The position numbers and the translations under genes are program-made. From the NCBI GenBank assembly GCA_910574205.1, contig CAJSYJ010000002.1, positions 1 to 64,000 on the forward strand: a stretch of DNA of 64,000 nt. The letters run 5' to 3'. Positions 23,929 to 33,844 of this stretch are shown one piece after another. Within the stretch, counting starts at the first letter, position 1, and the number at the start of each line of letters is the position of its first letter. Under the pieces are notes generated by a model. That model worked only from the letters and a program-made list of their open reading frames with translations, did no database searches and was not told the DNA's origin. This DNA is from Bacteroidales bacterium (GTDB taxonomy: Bacteria; Bacteroidota; Bacteroidia; Bacteroidales; Rikenellaceae).

Positions 23929-25209
23929 ATGAACAAGGATTCGCAAGTATTCGACCTGATCGCCGAGGAGCGTTCGCGTCAGATGAAAGGTATCGAGTTG
24001 ATCGCCTCGGAAAACTTCGTGAGCGATCAGGTTATGGCAGCCATGGGATCTGTGCTGACCAACAAATACGCCGAGGGCTATCCGGCAGCACGCTACTACG
24101 GCGGCTGCGAAGTGGTCGACAAGGTGGAGAACCTCGCCATAGAGCGCATCTGCGAACTCTACGGCGCCGAGTATGCCAACGTGCAGCCCCACTCGGGCGC
24201 GCAGGCCAACATGGCGGTTTTCTTCGCGATCATGCAGCCCGGCGACACATTCATGGGTCTCGACCTCTCGCACGGCGGCCACCTCTCGCACGGTTCGCCG
24301 GTAAACATGTCGGGCAAATATTTCAAGGCGGTAGGGTATAAGCTCAACGAGGCGACCGGTCAGGTCGACTACGACGAAATGGAGCGTCTGGCCGAGGAGT
24401 GCCGTCCGAAGCTGATCGTCGGCGGAGCATCGGCCTACTCACGCGAGTGGGACTACAAGCGCATGCGCGAGATAGCCGACAAGGTGGGCGCACTGCTGAT
24501 GATCGACATGGCGCATACGGCAGGTCTGATCGCGGCCGGTCTTCTCGATAACCCCGTCAAGTATGCTCATGTGGTAACGTCGACCACGCACAAGACCCTG
24601 CGCGGCCCTCGCGGCGGTATCATCCTTATGGGCAAGGACTTCGACAACCCGTGGGGTTTGACCACGCCTAAGGGTGTCGTAAAGAAGATGTCGCAGATCA
24701 TCAACTCGGCAGTATTCCCCGGCATTCAGGGCGGTCCGCTGGAACATGTCATAGCAGCCAAGGCCGTCGCATTCGGCGAGGCTCTCTCGCCCGAGTACAA
24801 GGAGTACCAGAAGCAGGTGATAAAGAACGCTCAGGCCATGGCAGAGGCATTCGTCAAGCGCGGATACAAGATCGTATCGGGTGGCACGGACAACCACCTC
24901 ATGCTGGTCGACCTGCGCACCAAGTTCCCCGAGCTGACCGGCAAGCTGGCCGAGAAGTGTCTGGTAGCGGCCGACATAACCACCAACAAGAACATGGTGC
25001 CGTTCGACTCTCGCTCGGCATTCCAGACATCGGGTCTGCGATTCGGCACACCGGCCATAACCACGCGCGGCGTCAAGGAGGACAAAATGGATTATATCGT
25101 CGAGTTGATCGACCGTGTGCTCCAAGATCCCGAGAACGAGCAGAATATCGCGGCCGTGCGCAGCGACGTCAACAAGATGATGGCCGAATATCCTCTGTTC
25201 GCATGGTAG
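23929..25209 (+). CDS. glyA: Serine hydroxymethyltransferase
   Basis: This 426-aa PLP enzyme converts serine and tetrahydrofolate to glycine and methylene-THF. Motifs are [29 protein letters not shown] and the PLP lysine in [16 protein letters not shown]. The ATG at 23929 follows a TATCTTTG box (23876-23883) and begins the conserved domain; the longer frame reading back into the phosphatase gene is not used. Confidence 0.98.
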   Translation: MNKDSQVFDLIAEERSRQMKGIELIASENFVSDQVMAAMGSVLTNKYAEGYPAARYYGGCEVVDKVENLAIERICELYGAEYANVQPHSGAQANMAVFFAIMQPGDTFMGLDLSHGGHLSHGSPVNMSGKYFKAVGYKLNEATGQVDYDEMERLAEECRPKLIVGGASAYSREWDYKRMREIADKVGALLMIDMAHTAGLIAAGLLDNPVKYAHVVTSTTHKTLRGPRGGIILMGKDFDNPWGLTTPKGVVKKMSQIINSAVFPGIQGGPLEHVIAAKAVAFGEALSPEYKEYQKQVIKNAQAMAEAFVKRGYKIVSGGTDNHLMLVDLRTKFPELTGKLAEKCLVAADITTNKNMVPFDSRSAFQTSGLRFGTPAITTRGVKEDKMDYIVELIDRVLQDPENEQNIAAVRSDVNKMMAEYPLFAW

Positions 25210-25216
25210 AAAACCG

Positions 25217-25897
25217 ATGAAGGAGGTAACGGACTTTCTAAAAGGACTTCACGAGAATAACGATCGTGACTGGTTCAATGCACATAAGGGCGAGTACAAA
25301 CTCGCCCTTGCGTGCTTTAATGGTGCGGTGGAGAAGATCATCGCCGGCATATGCTCGTTCGACGACTCGATAGGTGCGCCCGACGTCAAGGACTGCACCT
25401 ACCGCATATATCGCGACATACGGTTCAGCGCCGACAAGTCGCCCTACAAGACCTACTTCTCGGCATTCATCGCGCCTAAGGGCAAGTGCGGCGGCTACGG
25501 CGGTTACTACATACATATCTCCCCCTCGGGCGACAACATACTCGACGGATCGTACCTGATAACGGGCATCCACATGCCCGAGCCGAAGGTGTTGCAGAGC
25601 ATACGCGAGGAGATCGAGGACAACGGCGAGGGCATAGAGCAGGCCATAGCCCGTACTGACGGTTTCGTGCTGAGCCGCTGGGCGGAGCTCAAACGCACGC
25701 CGCGAGGCTTCGCGCCTGGAACGCCCTACGACTACATGCTGCGGCTGAAAGACCTCTGCATCGAGCGCAAGATAGATCTCGGCTTCATACACGCCGACGA
25801 TTTCGCCGAGCGTGCCGTAGCGGCATTCGCCACCACCAAGCCGTTTCTGGACATAGTGAACCGCGCCGTAAAGTACGCATACGAGGAGATGATGTAA
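25217..25897 (+). CDS. DUF2461 family protein
   Basis: This 226-aa protein matches the DUF2461/TIGR02453 family: LKGLHENNDRDWFNAHK at the start, RIYRDIRFSADKSPYKTYF and GGYYIHISP in the middle. Function is unknown. It begins 7 nt after glyA and is probably cotranscribed. Length is normal for the family. Confidence 0.88.
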   Translation: MKEVTDFLKGLHENNDRDWFNAHKGEYKLALACFNGAVEKIIAGICSFDDSIGAPDVKDCTYRIYRDIRFSADKSPYKTYFSAFIAPKGKCGGYGGYYIHISPSGDNILDGSYLITGIHMPEPKVLQSIREEIEDNGEGIEQAIARTDGFVLSRWAELKRTPRGFAPGTPYDYMLRLKDLCIERKIDLGFIHADDFAERAVAAFATTKPFLDIVNRAVKYAYEEMM

Positions 25898-26003
25898 CGG
25901 AGGTAACGGACAGGCGGCCGGCAGCGAAATTTTAACACTTGTTAACAAAACGGGGGCAGCAGTATTGTCGCATAATCGTTACCTTTGCAAAAAACAGACG
26001 ATT

Positions 26004-28103
26004 ATGGGCAGAAAATTCTTTGCAGCACTGCTGCTGTTTGCAACCGCCGTTAACAACGCCGGTGCGGCTACCCAGTGGGTATGGCCAGTGACCGGCAAGC
26101 CGAGCGGAAGCGATATACTCTATCGGCCGCAACAATACATAGACAAGGAGCATAATCCGACAAACCTGTTCATCGGGTGTGAGGAGCAAGCGCTAATAGT
26201 CTCGCCCGCCGACGGCAAGATCGTGGCGTCGGGCATATGCCTAATGAATACGCTGACCTATGCTGCGATCTACGAATACGACCCCGACAAGGAGCTGCGG
26301 CCGCAGGCCGAGGCTATTGCCGCCGGCTCCAAGTCGCGCATCGACAGCCGTTATCTGTGCGGGATGCTATCCATAAGGCTGGACGACGGCCATACACTGA
26401 CCGTAACAGGTATAGACATAACTCCGGGGTTCAAGACCGGACAGCGCATACACCGTGCTGATACGATCGGGACGGCCGGATACAGCTACAAGCAGATCGG
26501 CTCGCCGTCGATATGCGTATCCGTCTCGGACAGCAGCGGCAAATCCGATGATCCGATGACGCCGTTCGGGCTGCCGACCACATATATTCCACCGAGAAAG
26601 ATTGCCACAAAGCAGCAATTCTCGGCCGAGCAGGCGCGCCGCGATATTCTCGCCATAACGGCAGTAATGAAAGAGGCTTATCCCTCGCTCGACGACATAA
26701 TAACGGCCGAGGAGTTCGAAGAGTTGGAGCGAGCATTGCTCGACTCGGTGGCCGGCGGCATATCGCGCGCCAAACTTTATTGGTTGATGCAGACGTTGAA
26801 CGGCCGTATACACGACTCGCACATATATCTCTATCCCGACGAGGATGAGCAATCTAACACCGCCCCTCAGATATTTTTCGGCTGGACAGACGACACCTGC
26901 CGTATAACGATATGCTCGCGGAGATACGCTTCGCTAAAAGGCCGCCGCATAGTACGCATCAACGGCGAGGATGCCGACTCGGTACGCATGCGCATCGAGT
27001 CGAGAATAGGCGGATACGACGGCTGCATCGAAAGTATGATCGAGGAGCGGCTGGCGATATACAGCACCGCTGTCAAGAACGATGCCTACGATGTGGATAT
27101 AGTGCTCGACGACGGCACAAGGATCGAGACCAAAGGCGTGCGCGGCTTCAATCCCGCCAATTACACGACGATGTATATGGATTATCTTCTCCAAAACTAC
27201 AACTATCCCGACAACATCTCGCTGCGCATACTCGACGATTCGGTGGCCTACATGGGCATATCGACATTCTCGCTGAGCAATGTGGAAACCGATGACATAA
27301 TATCGTTCATCGACTCGGTGGCCGACGTTCCTGCCATGATAATCGATCTGCGCAACAACGGCGGCGGCGACACCAAAGTGTTGAACCGCATTCTTTCGTC
27401 GATACTCCACGAGCCGAGTCGCGCCCGCGGCGACATAATGCAGGTAAAGCGGCGCGGCTATTTCTCGTCGTTTCGCGACTGCTGCCTTAACTATCCCGAC
27501 ACGATCGACATATTTCCCGAATACATGCCCAAAGAGGGGCTCGACGGCTATTGGAACGATTCGCACTCCGACCGCATAGCGACAGATACTATCGTAAACT
27601 ACAAGGGACGCGTATATGTGCTGACAAACGCCATGTCGCGCTCGGCAGCGACGATATTTCCCGCCGAGATCGTCCGCAACCGCCGAGGGGTAGTCGTCGG
27701 CCGCGAAACCGGCACGGCATACCACTTCATGACGGCATACAAATTCGCCGACATACGTCTGCCCGAATCGGGGTTCCAATGGAGGATACCGCTCGTAAAG
27801 GTCGTTTACGACACCACACGCTGCAAGCGTCTGCCCGAGGGTCGCGGCGTGATGCCAGACTATCCGGTCGATCTGACATTCGATGAGATTTACAACCGCC
27901 CCGACTCGATACTGCAATATGCGCTGCATCTGATCGCCGAAGGCAGATATCTTAGCGAGGAGGATCCCTTTGCCGACATCGACTCGGCGGCCGAAGCGGA
28001 TCGAGATAGCGGCAGCGCCTCGCGGTGGCCATTGATAGCGGCGATAGTCGCTGCGAGCGCCGGCGCGGCGGCAGCAGCGATATCGCGTCGCCGCAGACGA
28101 TAA
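26004..28103 (+). CDS. S41 family C-terminal-processing-type peptidase with M23-like N-terminal domain
   Basis: This 699-aa exported protein has signal peptide FFAALLLFATAVNNAGA. Residues about 20-200 resemble a degenerate LytM/M23 fold (VSPADGKIVASG, then HRADTIGTAGYSYKQ) but lack the HxxxD and HxH zinc ligands. The S41 domain follows: MIIDLRNNGGG and the catalytic NAMSRSAATIFPAEI. The C-terminus is a membrane span followed by RRRRR. The ATG at 26004 is required because a TACCTTTG box sits at 25980-25987, downstream of the alternative start. Confidence 0.78.
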   Translation: MGRKFFAALLLFATAVNNAGAATQWVWPVTGKPSGSDILYRPQQYIDKEHNPTNLFIGCEEQALIVSPADGKIVASGICLMNTLTYAAIYEYDPDKELRPQAEAIAAGSKSRIDSRYLCGMLSIRLDDGHTLTVTGIDITPGFKTGQRIHRADTIGTAGYSYKQIGSPSICVSVSDSSGKSDDPMTPFGLPTTYIPPRKIATKQQFSAEQARRDILAITAVMKEAYPSLDDIITAEEFEELERALLDSVAGGISRAKLYWLMQTLNGRIHDSHIYLYPDEDEQSNTAPQIFFGWTDDTCRITICSRRYASLKGRRIVRINGEDADSVRMRIESRIGGYDGCIESMIEERLAIYSTAVKNDAYDVDIVLDDGTRIETKGVRGFNPANYTTMYMDYLLQNYNYPDNISLRILDDSVAYMGISTFSLSNVETDDIISFIDSVADVPAMIIDLRNNGGGDTKVLNRILSSILHEPSRARGDIMQVKRRGYFSSFRDCCLNYPDTIDIFPEYMPKEGLDGYWNDSHSDRIATDTIVNYKGRVYVLTNAMSRSAATIFPAEIVRNRRGVVVGRETGTAYHFMTAYKFADIRLPESGFQWRIPLVKVVYDTTRCKRLPEGRGVMPDYPVDLTFDEIYNRPDSILQYALHLIAEGRYLSEEDPFADIDSAAEADRDSGSASRWPLIAAIVAASAGAAAAAISRRRRR

Positions 28104-28104
28104 A

Positions 28105-28137
28105 AAAAGGGCTGTCGTTCTCGGCGACAGCCCTTTT
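28105..28137. terminator. Bidirectional terminator
   Basis: aaaagggctgtcg pairs with cgacagccctttt across an 8-nt loop, between convergent genes. Confidence 0.9.
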
Positions 28138-28151
28138 CAATAATATTCGGT

Positions 28152-28880
28152 TTACTCGGACACCAGCTCGAAGCGCGCGAGCATCTCGTATCGCAGCACC
28201 AGTTTGCGGTACTGCTCCGACGAACCGTAGCCGCCGTCGGCCGCAACTTCCATCATTACATTGCTCGACTTCATGCGCGGATATACATCGACGCCAGATG
28301 CACCGGGTTCGATGATGCGCAGCACGTCGCCGATCTGCTGTCCCATAGCTTCGGCCAGATATGCCGCCTTGTCGCGTGCGGCCTTCAATGCCTCGATCTT
28401 GCCCTGACGGCGATAGTCGGCCATGTCGCGGTGCTTCAACTCGCCGATACGCATCGACTGTACGCCGCGCGTATCCACCGCAGCGACGATAGCACTTATA
28501 CGATCGAAGCTCGGCAGGCGGATATCGAGCTGCTTCGAAACAAGAAAATCCTTGCCCCGCTCGCGCCACCATTCGCCGACCTCCTGAGTACGGATATCGT
28601 CGGAGCCGATACCCAGCCCTGCGAGCGTGCGGCGCAGGCCGCTCTCGATAGTAGTCAAAGGCACCTTGGTGCGGTAATCCTCAGGTTTGGACTTGCCGTC
28701 GAACTCCTCCTGCCAGTACTCGCTTATCGTTAAGATGAAGTGAACCTCATCGGGGTCGATCTCTATGACAGACGATCCCGTAACCTCGACATATCTCTGC
28801 CCGCAACCGCCGTCGACGGCCTGTGCGCGGGCCGCTGCACCGCAGACGAGCAGCAACAGCAAAACCGACAATCTTTTCAT
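28152..28880 (-). CDS. SIMPL domain (DUF541) periplasmic protein
   Basis: This 242-aa protein has signal peptide MKRLSVLLLLLVCGAAARA. YVEVTGSSVIEIDPDEVHF and the Ala-rich helix KIEALKAARDKAAYLAEAM are the SIMPL family signatures. The family is periplasmic or outer-membrane associated with poorly defined roles. The ATG at 28880 is chosen over a TTG two codons upstream. It lies 13 nt after the dipeptidase gene in the same operon. Confidence 0.85.
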   Translation of the reverse strand: MKRLSVLLLLLVCGAAARAQAVDGGCGQRYVEVTGSSVIEIDPDEVHFILTISEYWQEEFDGKSKPEDYRTKVPLTTIESGLRRTLAGLGIGSDDIRTQEVGEWWRERGKDFLVSKQLDIRLPSFDRISAIVAAVDTRGVQSMRIGELKHRDMADYRRQGKIEALKAARDKAAYLAEAMGQQIGDVLRIIEPGASGVDVYPRMKSSNVMMEVAADGGYGSSEQYRKLVLRYEMLARFELVSE

Positions 28881-28893
28881 AGACAAAAAACGT

Positions 28894-30258
28894 TTACATT
28901 TCAGCGAAATATTTGTAGAACAGCGGCAAAGTCTCTATGCCACGATAAAACTGGTCCAGACCGTAGCTCTCGTTGGGCGAATGTATAGCATCCTGCGACA
29001 GTCCGAATCCCAACAGTATAGACTTGATGCCCAATATCTTCTCGAAGCCGCTTATGATCGGAATCGAACCGCCCGAATAGAAGGGCAGCGGCTTGCGGCC
29101 GAAGGTCTGCTCGACGGCATGCTCGGCAGCCTTGTAAGCCGGCATGTCAGTGGGCGATACGTAGGGAGCACCGCCATGCAGGAACTTGACATCGACACGC
29201 ACGCTCCGGGGTGCGATCTTGCGGAAATGCTTCTCGAACAGCTCGGCGATCTTATTGAAGTCCTGATCGGGCACCAGGCGCATCGATATCTTGGCCGAGG
29301 CCTTCGAGGGGATGATCGTTTTGGTTCCCTCGTCGATATAGCCGCCCCAGATGCCGTTCACATCCAGCGAGGGACGTATGCCGGTGCGCTCGATAGTAGT
29401 GTAACCCGCCTCGCCGGCGACATCGCGCACGTCGACCGCACGTTTGTACTCGTCCAGCGAGAACGGAGCCTTGTTCAGCTCGGTGCGCTCGGAGTCCGTG
29501 AGCACACGCACGTCATCGTAGAAGCCGTCGATCGTGACATGTCCGTTCTCATCGACCAGTGAGGCCACAAGCTGCGTCAGCACGTTGGCCGGGTTGGCTA
29601 CGGCACCGCCGTAGAGACCCGAGTGAAGATCCTTGTCGGGGCCCGTTACCTCGACCTGCATGTAGGTGATGCCGCGCAGGCCGCATGTGATCGACGGCGT
29701 GTCGAACGATATCATCGACGTATCGGATACCAATATTATATCGGCCTCCAAAAGCTGCTTGTTATCGGCGCAGAACTTATACAGACTCGCCGAGCCGATC
29801 TCCTCCTCGCCTTCGAGCATGAACTTGACGTTGCACGGCAGAGAATCGGTAGCGCACATAGCCTCGAAGGCCTTGGCGTGCATGTAGAGCTGCCCCTTGT
29901 CGTCATCGGCACCGCGACCCCAGATGCGGCCGTCGGCCACCACAGGCTCGAACGGATCGGTGCGCCACTCGTCGAGCGGATCGACCGGCATCACGTCGTA
30001 ATGGCCGTAGACAAGCACGGTCCTGGCCTTGGGGTCGACGATCTTCTCGGCATAGACCACCGGGTTGCCCTCGGTAGGCATGACCTCGGCACGGTCGGCG
30101 CCCGACTTTACCAGAGCGGCGGCAAGCCACTCGGCACATGTTTGCATGTCGCCCTTGTGAGACGACTGCGCGCTGATAGAAGGTATACGCAACAGATCGA
30201 ACAACTCACTGAGGAATCGATCTTTGTTCTGCTCGATATAAACTTTTACATTATCCAT
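28894..30258 (-). CDS. M20 family dipeptidase
   Basis: The product is 454 aa. Zinc-binding motifs of the M20 family are in place: VLVYGHYDVMPVDP (His and catalytic Asp), WGRGADDDKGQ (bridging Asp), FMLEGEEEIGS (catalytic Glu) and a late His in AIHSPNES. The central lid domain starts at CGLRGITYMQVEVTG. It cleaves dipeptides in the cytosol. It is between GlmM and the SIMPL gene in one operon. Confidence 0.92.
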   Translation of the reverse strand: MDNVKVYIEQNKDRFLSELFDLLRIPSISAQSSHKGDMQTCAEWLAAALVKSGADRAEVMPTEGNPVVYAEKIVDPKARTVLVYGHYDVMPVDPLDEWRTDPFEPVVADGRIWGRGADDDKGQLYMHAKAFEAMCATDSLPCNVKFMLEGEEEIGSASLYKFCADNKQLLEADIILVSDTSMISFDTPSITCGLRGITYMQVEVTGPDKDLHSGLYGGAVANPANVLTQLVASLVDENGHVTIDGFYDDVRVLTDSERTELNKAPFSLDEYKRAVDVRDVAGEAGYTTIERTGIRPSLDVNGIWGGYIDEGTKTIIPSKASAKISMRLVPDQDFNKIAELFEKHFRKIAPRSVRVDVKFLHGGAPYVSPTDMPAYKAAEHAVEQTFGRKPLPFYSGGSIPIISGFEKILGIKSILLGFGLSQDAIHSPNESYGLDQFYRGIETLPLFYKYFAEM

Positions 30259-30290
30259 ATTAGTTGAAGTTTTAAGGTTTCCGAGTCGGA

Positions 30291-31682
30291 TTACAGGTTA
30301 CATATTCGTCCTATCTCGGCGATGAAGCGCTCGGCCAAAGCATCGGCCTCGGCCATAGTATGCGCCTCGGTATAAACGCGGATGATAGGCTCGGTGTTGG
30401 ATTTTCGCAGATGCACCCAGCAATCCTCGAAATCGATCTTAACACCGTCGATATCATTCACGCGCTGATCGGCATAGCGGCTCTTTATCTCGACCAGAAC
30501 TTTATCTACGTCGATAGCCGGCGTAAGCTGTATCTTGTTCTTCGAAGCGAAGTATGCCGGATAGCTCTTGCGCAGCTCGGTCATGCTCTTGCCGCACTTG
30601 GCCAGATAGGTCAGGAACAATGCCACGCCGACCAGCGCATCGCGGCCGTAATGCAACTCGGGGTAAATGACTCCGCCGTTGCCCTCGCCGCCGATAACGG
30701 CTCCCGTGCGCTTCATCTCGGCTACGACGTTCACTTCGCCCACGGCCGAGGCCGAATAGCTGCAACCCTCGTAACGCTCGGTAACATCACGGAGCGCGCG
30801 CGACGAGCTGAGGTTGGATACGGTATTGCCCTTGGTATGCGACAGCACATAGTCCGCTACGGCCACCAGCGTATACTCCTCGACAAACATCGAGCCGTCC
30901 TCGCTGACGAAGGCCAGACGGTCGACGTCGGGGTCAACGACAATGCCAAGATCGGCCTTGCACTCGACAACGGCGCGCGAGATCTGCGTAAGGTTCTCGG
31001 GCAGAGGCTCGGGGTTATGGGCGAACTCGCCGTCGGGCGTGCAGTTGAGCTCCACGACCTCGCAGCCCAATTCGCGCAGCAGAGCCGGGATGACGATACC
31101 GCCTACGGAGTTGACGGCATCGACCGCGACCTTGAAGCGGCGCCCGCGCACGGCGTCGGCATCGACCAGCGGCAGCGCCAGCACGCGGCGTATATGCTCG
31201 TCGTTGAACGGATCGCGGCTGAGCACGCGGCCTATGCGGTCTATGTCGGGAAACTCGAAGCCGGTATCCTCGGCCATAGCCAGAACGCGCTTGCCGTCGG
31301 CATCGCTCAAAAACTCGCCGCGCTCGTCGAGCAGTTTCAAAGCGTTCCATTGGCGCGGATTATGCGATGCGGTAATGATGATACCGCCGTCGGCGTTGTT
31401 GGCGATGACGGCCATTTCGGTTCCGGGCGTCGTGCAGAGCCCGACATTGATTACGTCGACGCCGCAGCCCAGCAGCGTGCCCTCGATCAGATCGTCGACC
31501 ATAGCGCCCGAGATGCGGGCGTCGCGACCAACGACGACGGTAAGACGACGGCCGGAGCTCTTCTCCGAGAGGAAGCGCACGTAGGCCGTGGCGAACTTGA
31601 CGATATCGATCGGTGTAAGGTTGTCGCCCGGCACGCCGCCTATGGTTCCGCGTATGCCTGAAATGGATTTAATCAGTGTCAT
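30291..31682 (-). CDS. glmM: Phosphoglucosamine mutase-type phosphohexomutase
   Basis: This 463-aa enzyme converts glucosamine-6-P to glucosamine-1-P for cell-wall UDP-GlcNAc synthesis. The phosphoserine loop is ITASHNPRQWNALKL, the metal loop DPDVDRLAF, the sugar-binding loop GEGNGGVIYP and the phosphate loop RKSNTEPIIRVYTEA. The N-terminus SISGIRGTIGG is typical. A phosphomannomutase role cannot be excluded from sequence alone. Confidence 0.88.
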   Translation of the reverse strand: MTLIKSISGIRGTIGGVPGDNLTPIDIVKFATAYVRFLSEKSSGRRLTVVVGRDARISGAMVDDLIEGTLLGCGVDVINVGLCTTPGTEMAVIANNADGGIIITASHNPRQWNALKLLDERGEFLSDADGKRVLAMAEDTGFEFPDIDRIGRVLSRDPFNDEHIRRVLALPLVDADAVRGRRFKVAVDAVNSVGGIVIPALLRELGCEVVELNCTPDGEFAHNPEPLPENLTQISRAVVECKADLGIVVDPDVDRLAFVSEDGSMFVEEYTLVAVADYVLSHTKGNTVSNLSSSRALRDVTERYEGCSYSASAVGEVNVVAEMKRTGAVIGGEGNGGVIYPELHYGRDALVGVALFLTYLAKCGKSMTELRKSYPAYFASKNKIQLTPAIDVDKVLVEIKSRYADQRVNDIDGVKIDFEDCWVHLRKSNTEPIIRVYTEAHTMAEADALAERFIAEIGRICNL

Positions 31683-31789
31683 ATCGATGCAGTGTTGAAA
31701 AATTTTTAACGAAAATATTTTTGTTATTCAATGCAAAAGTATTAATTTTACGCTAATAAACGGATTAAAAATAATAAAATTATCCAGAT

Positions 31790-32668
31790 ATGAGAATAAT
31801 TCCATCTTCCGAACTGATTATCAATCAGGACGGATCGATTTTCCATCTCCACCTGCGTCCCGAGCAGTTGGCCGACACGGTAATACTCGTGGGCGACCCC
31901 GGACGCGTCGAGATGGTTTCGAGCTTTTTCGATACGATAGAGTGCAAAGTTTCCAACCGAGAATTTAACACCGTTACCGGAACCTACAAGGGCAAGCGCA
32001 TGACCGTGCTGTCGACCGGCATCGGCATCGGCAACATCGACATCTGCGTCACGGAGCTGGACGCACTGGCCAACGTCGACTTCGAGACGCGTCAGGCACG
32101 CGAGACGTTCCGCCGTCTGACGCTGGTAAGACTGGGCACCTCGGGCGCCATACAGCCCGATATCAAGGTCGGCGAATTTGTATTCTCGCGCACGTCGATC
32201 GGCTTCGACGGCCTGCTGAACTACTACAAGGGACGCAACGACGTATGCGAGCTCGACATCGAAAAGGCATTCATGGCGCACACCGGCTGGAACGAGCTGC
32301 TGCCGAAGCCCTACTTCATCAACGCCGACAAGGAGTTGTGGGAGCTGTTCAAGGACTCGGTTACCGAGGGCATGACCATAGCCGCCCCGGGATTCTACGC
32401 CCCTCAGGGCAGGTGGGTAAGACTCGAACCGCAGGATGCCAGGCTCAACGAGAAGATCGAATCGTTCGACTACGAGGGGCGCCGCATAACCAACTTCGAA
32501 ATGGAGGGTTCGGCACTGGCCGGACTGGCCGCCCTTATGGGACACCGCGCCACGACAATATGCACTATTATTGCGCAACGCATAGCGCTCGACGCCTGCA
32601 CCGACTACAAGCCTTTCGTAAGAGGCATGATCGAAATGGCGCTCGACAAACTCGCAACATTGGAATAA
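31790..32668 (+). CDS. Nucleoside phosphorylase (uridine phosphorylase-like)
   Basis: This 292-aa protein belongs to the PNP/UDP phosphorylase family: VILVGDPGRVEMV holds the phosphate-binding Gly-Asp-Arg motif, LVRLGTSGAIQPD is the second conserved loop and TNFEMEGSALAGLA is the ribose-binding EMEG motif. It releases free bases from nucleosides for salvage. It is divergent from glmM and upstream of dnaN. Confidence 0.9.
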   Translation: MRIIPSSELIINQDGSIFHLHLRPEQLADTVILVGDPGRVEMVSSFFDTIECKVSNREFNTVTGTYKGKRMTVLSTGIGIGNIDICVTELDALANVDFETRQARETFRRLTLVRLGTSGAIQPDIKVGEFVFSRTSIGFDGLLNYYKGRNDVCELDIEKAFMAHTGWNELLPKPYFINADKELWELFKDSVTEGMTIAAPGFYAPQGRWVRLEPQDARLNEKIESFDYEGRRITNFEMEGSALAGLAALMGHRATTICTIIAQRIALDACTDYKPFVRGMIEMALDKLATLE

Positions 32669-32695
32669 CAGACGAAAAACAAAAAACGGAACAAC

Positions 32696-33823
32696 ATGAA
32701 ATTTACAGTATCAAGTTCGGCGCTTCTGTCGCTGCTTGCAACAACGGGAAAAGTCATAAGCAACAAAAATACGCTCCCGATTCTCGACTACTTCCTCATG
32801 GAGTTGAAAGACGGCGAGTTGAAGGTAACCACATCGGATCTCGAAACGACGCTCGTGGGCTCGATCAGGGTCGAGAACATGGAAAGCGACGGCGTGATAG
32901 CCGCACCGGCCAAGCTGATGCTCGACTCGCTCAAAGAGTTCCCCGAGATGCCTCTCGAAATCGAGGTCAACGACACCACGTGGGAGATCAGAATCAACTG
33001 GGCGAGCGGCTCGCTCTCGATTCCGGGCGCAAGCGCAGTGAGCTATCCCGCAGTACAGACCGTAGGCGCCGAGCGCAAGGAGATACTGCTCGACGTCGAC
33101 ACGCTCATAGCCGGTATCAACAAGACGATATTCGCCACGGCCGACGACGAGTTGCGCCCTGTGATGAACGGCGTATACTTCAACTTCGAACCGGGCAGCC
33201 TGACCTTCGTGGCCACCGACGCGCATAAGCTCGTCAAGTCGGCCGCCGAGATCGCCGACGTCGATTTCACGGCATCGTTCATCCTCCCGAAGAAGCCGGC
33301 CAACCTTCTGAAAACGGTTCTGCTCAAAGAGGAGGATCCGATCAAGGTGACGTTCGACGCGAAGAACGTGATATTCAACCTGAAAAACCACACGCTCGTA
33401 TGCCGCCTGATCGAGGGCAACTATCCCAACTACAACGCCGTAATACCCACGGCCAACCCCAACAAGGTGCTCGTCGACCGCATAGAGCTGGTCAACGGCA
33501 TCAAGCGCGTGGCCGTATGTTCGAACCCGACGACCAACCTCATCCGCATGGATATAGGCGGCAACAAGATCAACCTCACGGCACAGGACATCGACTTCTC
33601 GGTATCGGCCAACGAGAGCATCAGTTGCAGCTACGACGGACAGCCCGTGACGATAGGTTTCAAGTCGACTTTTTTGGTCGAGATACTCTCGAACATCGAC
33701 ACGCCGACCGTATCGGTCGAGCTGGCCGACTCGACGCGTGCCGGTGTCTTCAAGCCCGTATACGACGACAAGCGCACGACATCGGTGCTGATGCTGCTCA
33801 TGCCCATGATGATAAACGCATAA
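32696..33823 (+). CDS. dnaN: DNA polymerase III beta subunit (sliding clamp)
   Basis: This 375-aa three-domain clamp has N-terminal MKFTVSSSALLSLLATTGKV, GVYFNFEPGSLTFVATDAHK in the middle domain, and the C-terminal end YDDKRTTSVLMLLMPMMI matching the family PMRL-type tail. It encircles DNA for polymerase processivity. In this genome it is not next to dnaA but begins a run of seven same-strand genes starting with an exonuclease. Confidence 0.97.
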   Translation: MKFTVSSSALLSLLATTGKVISNKNTLPILDYFLMELKDGELKVTTSDLETTLVGSIRVENMESDGVIAAPAKLMLDSLKEFPEMPLEIEVNDTTWEIRINWASGSLSIPGASAVSYPAVQTVGAERKEILLDVDTLIAGINKTIFATADDELRPVMNGVYFNFEPGSLTFVATDAHKLVKSAAEIADVDFTASFILPKKPANLLKTVLLKEEDPIKVTFDAKNVIFNLKNHTLVCRLIEGNYPNYNAVIPTANPNKVLVDRIELVNGIKRVAVCSNPTTNLIRMDIGGNKINLTAQDIDFSVSANESISCSYDGQPVTIGFKSTFLVEILSNIDTPTVSVELADSTRAGVFKPVYDDKRTTSVLMLLMPMMINA

Positions 33824-33844
33824 CGAAACGAGGATCGAACAAAT

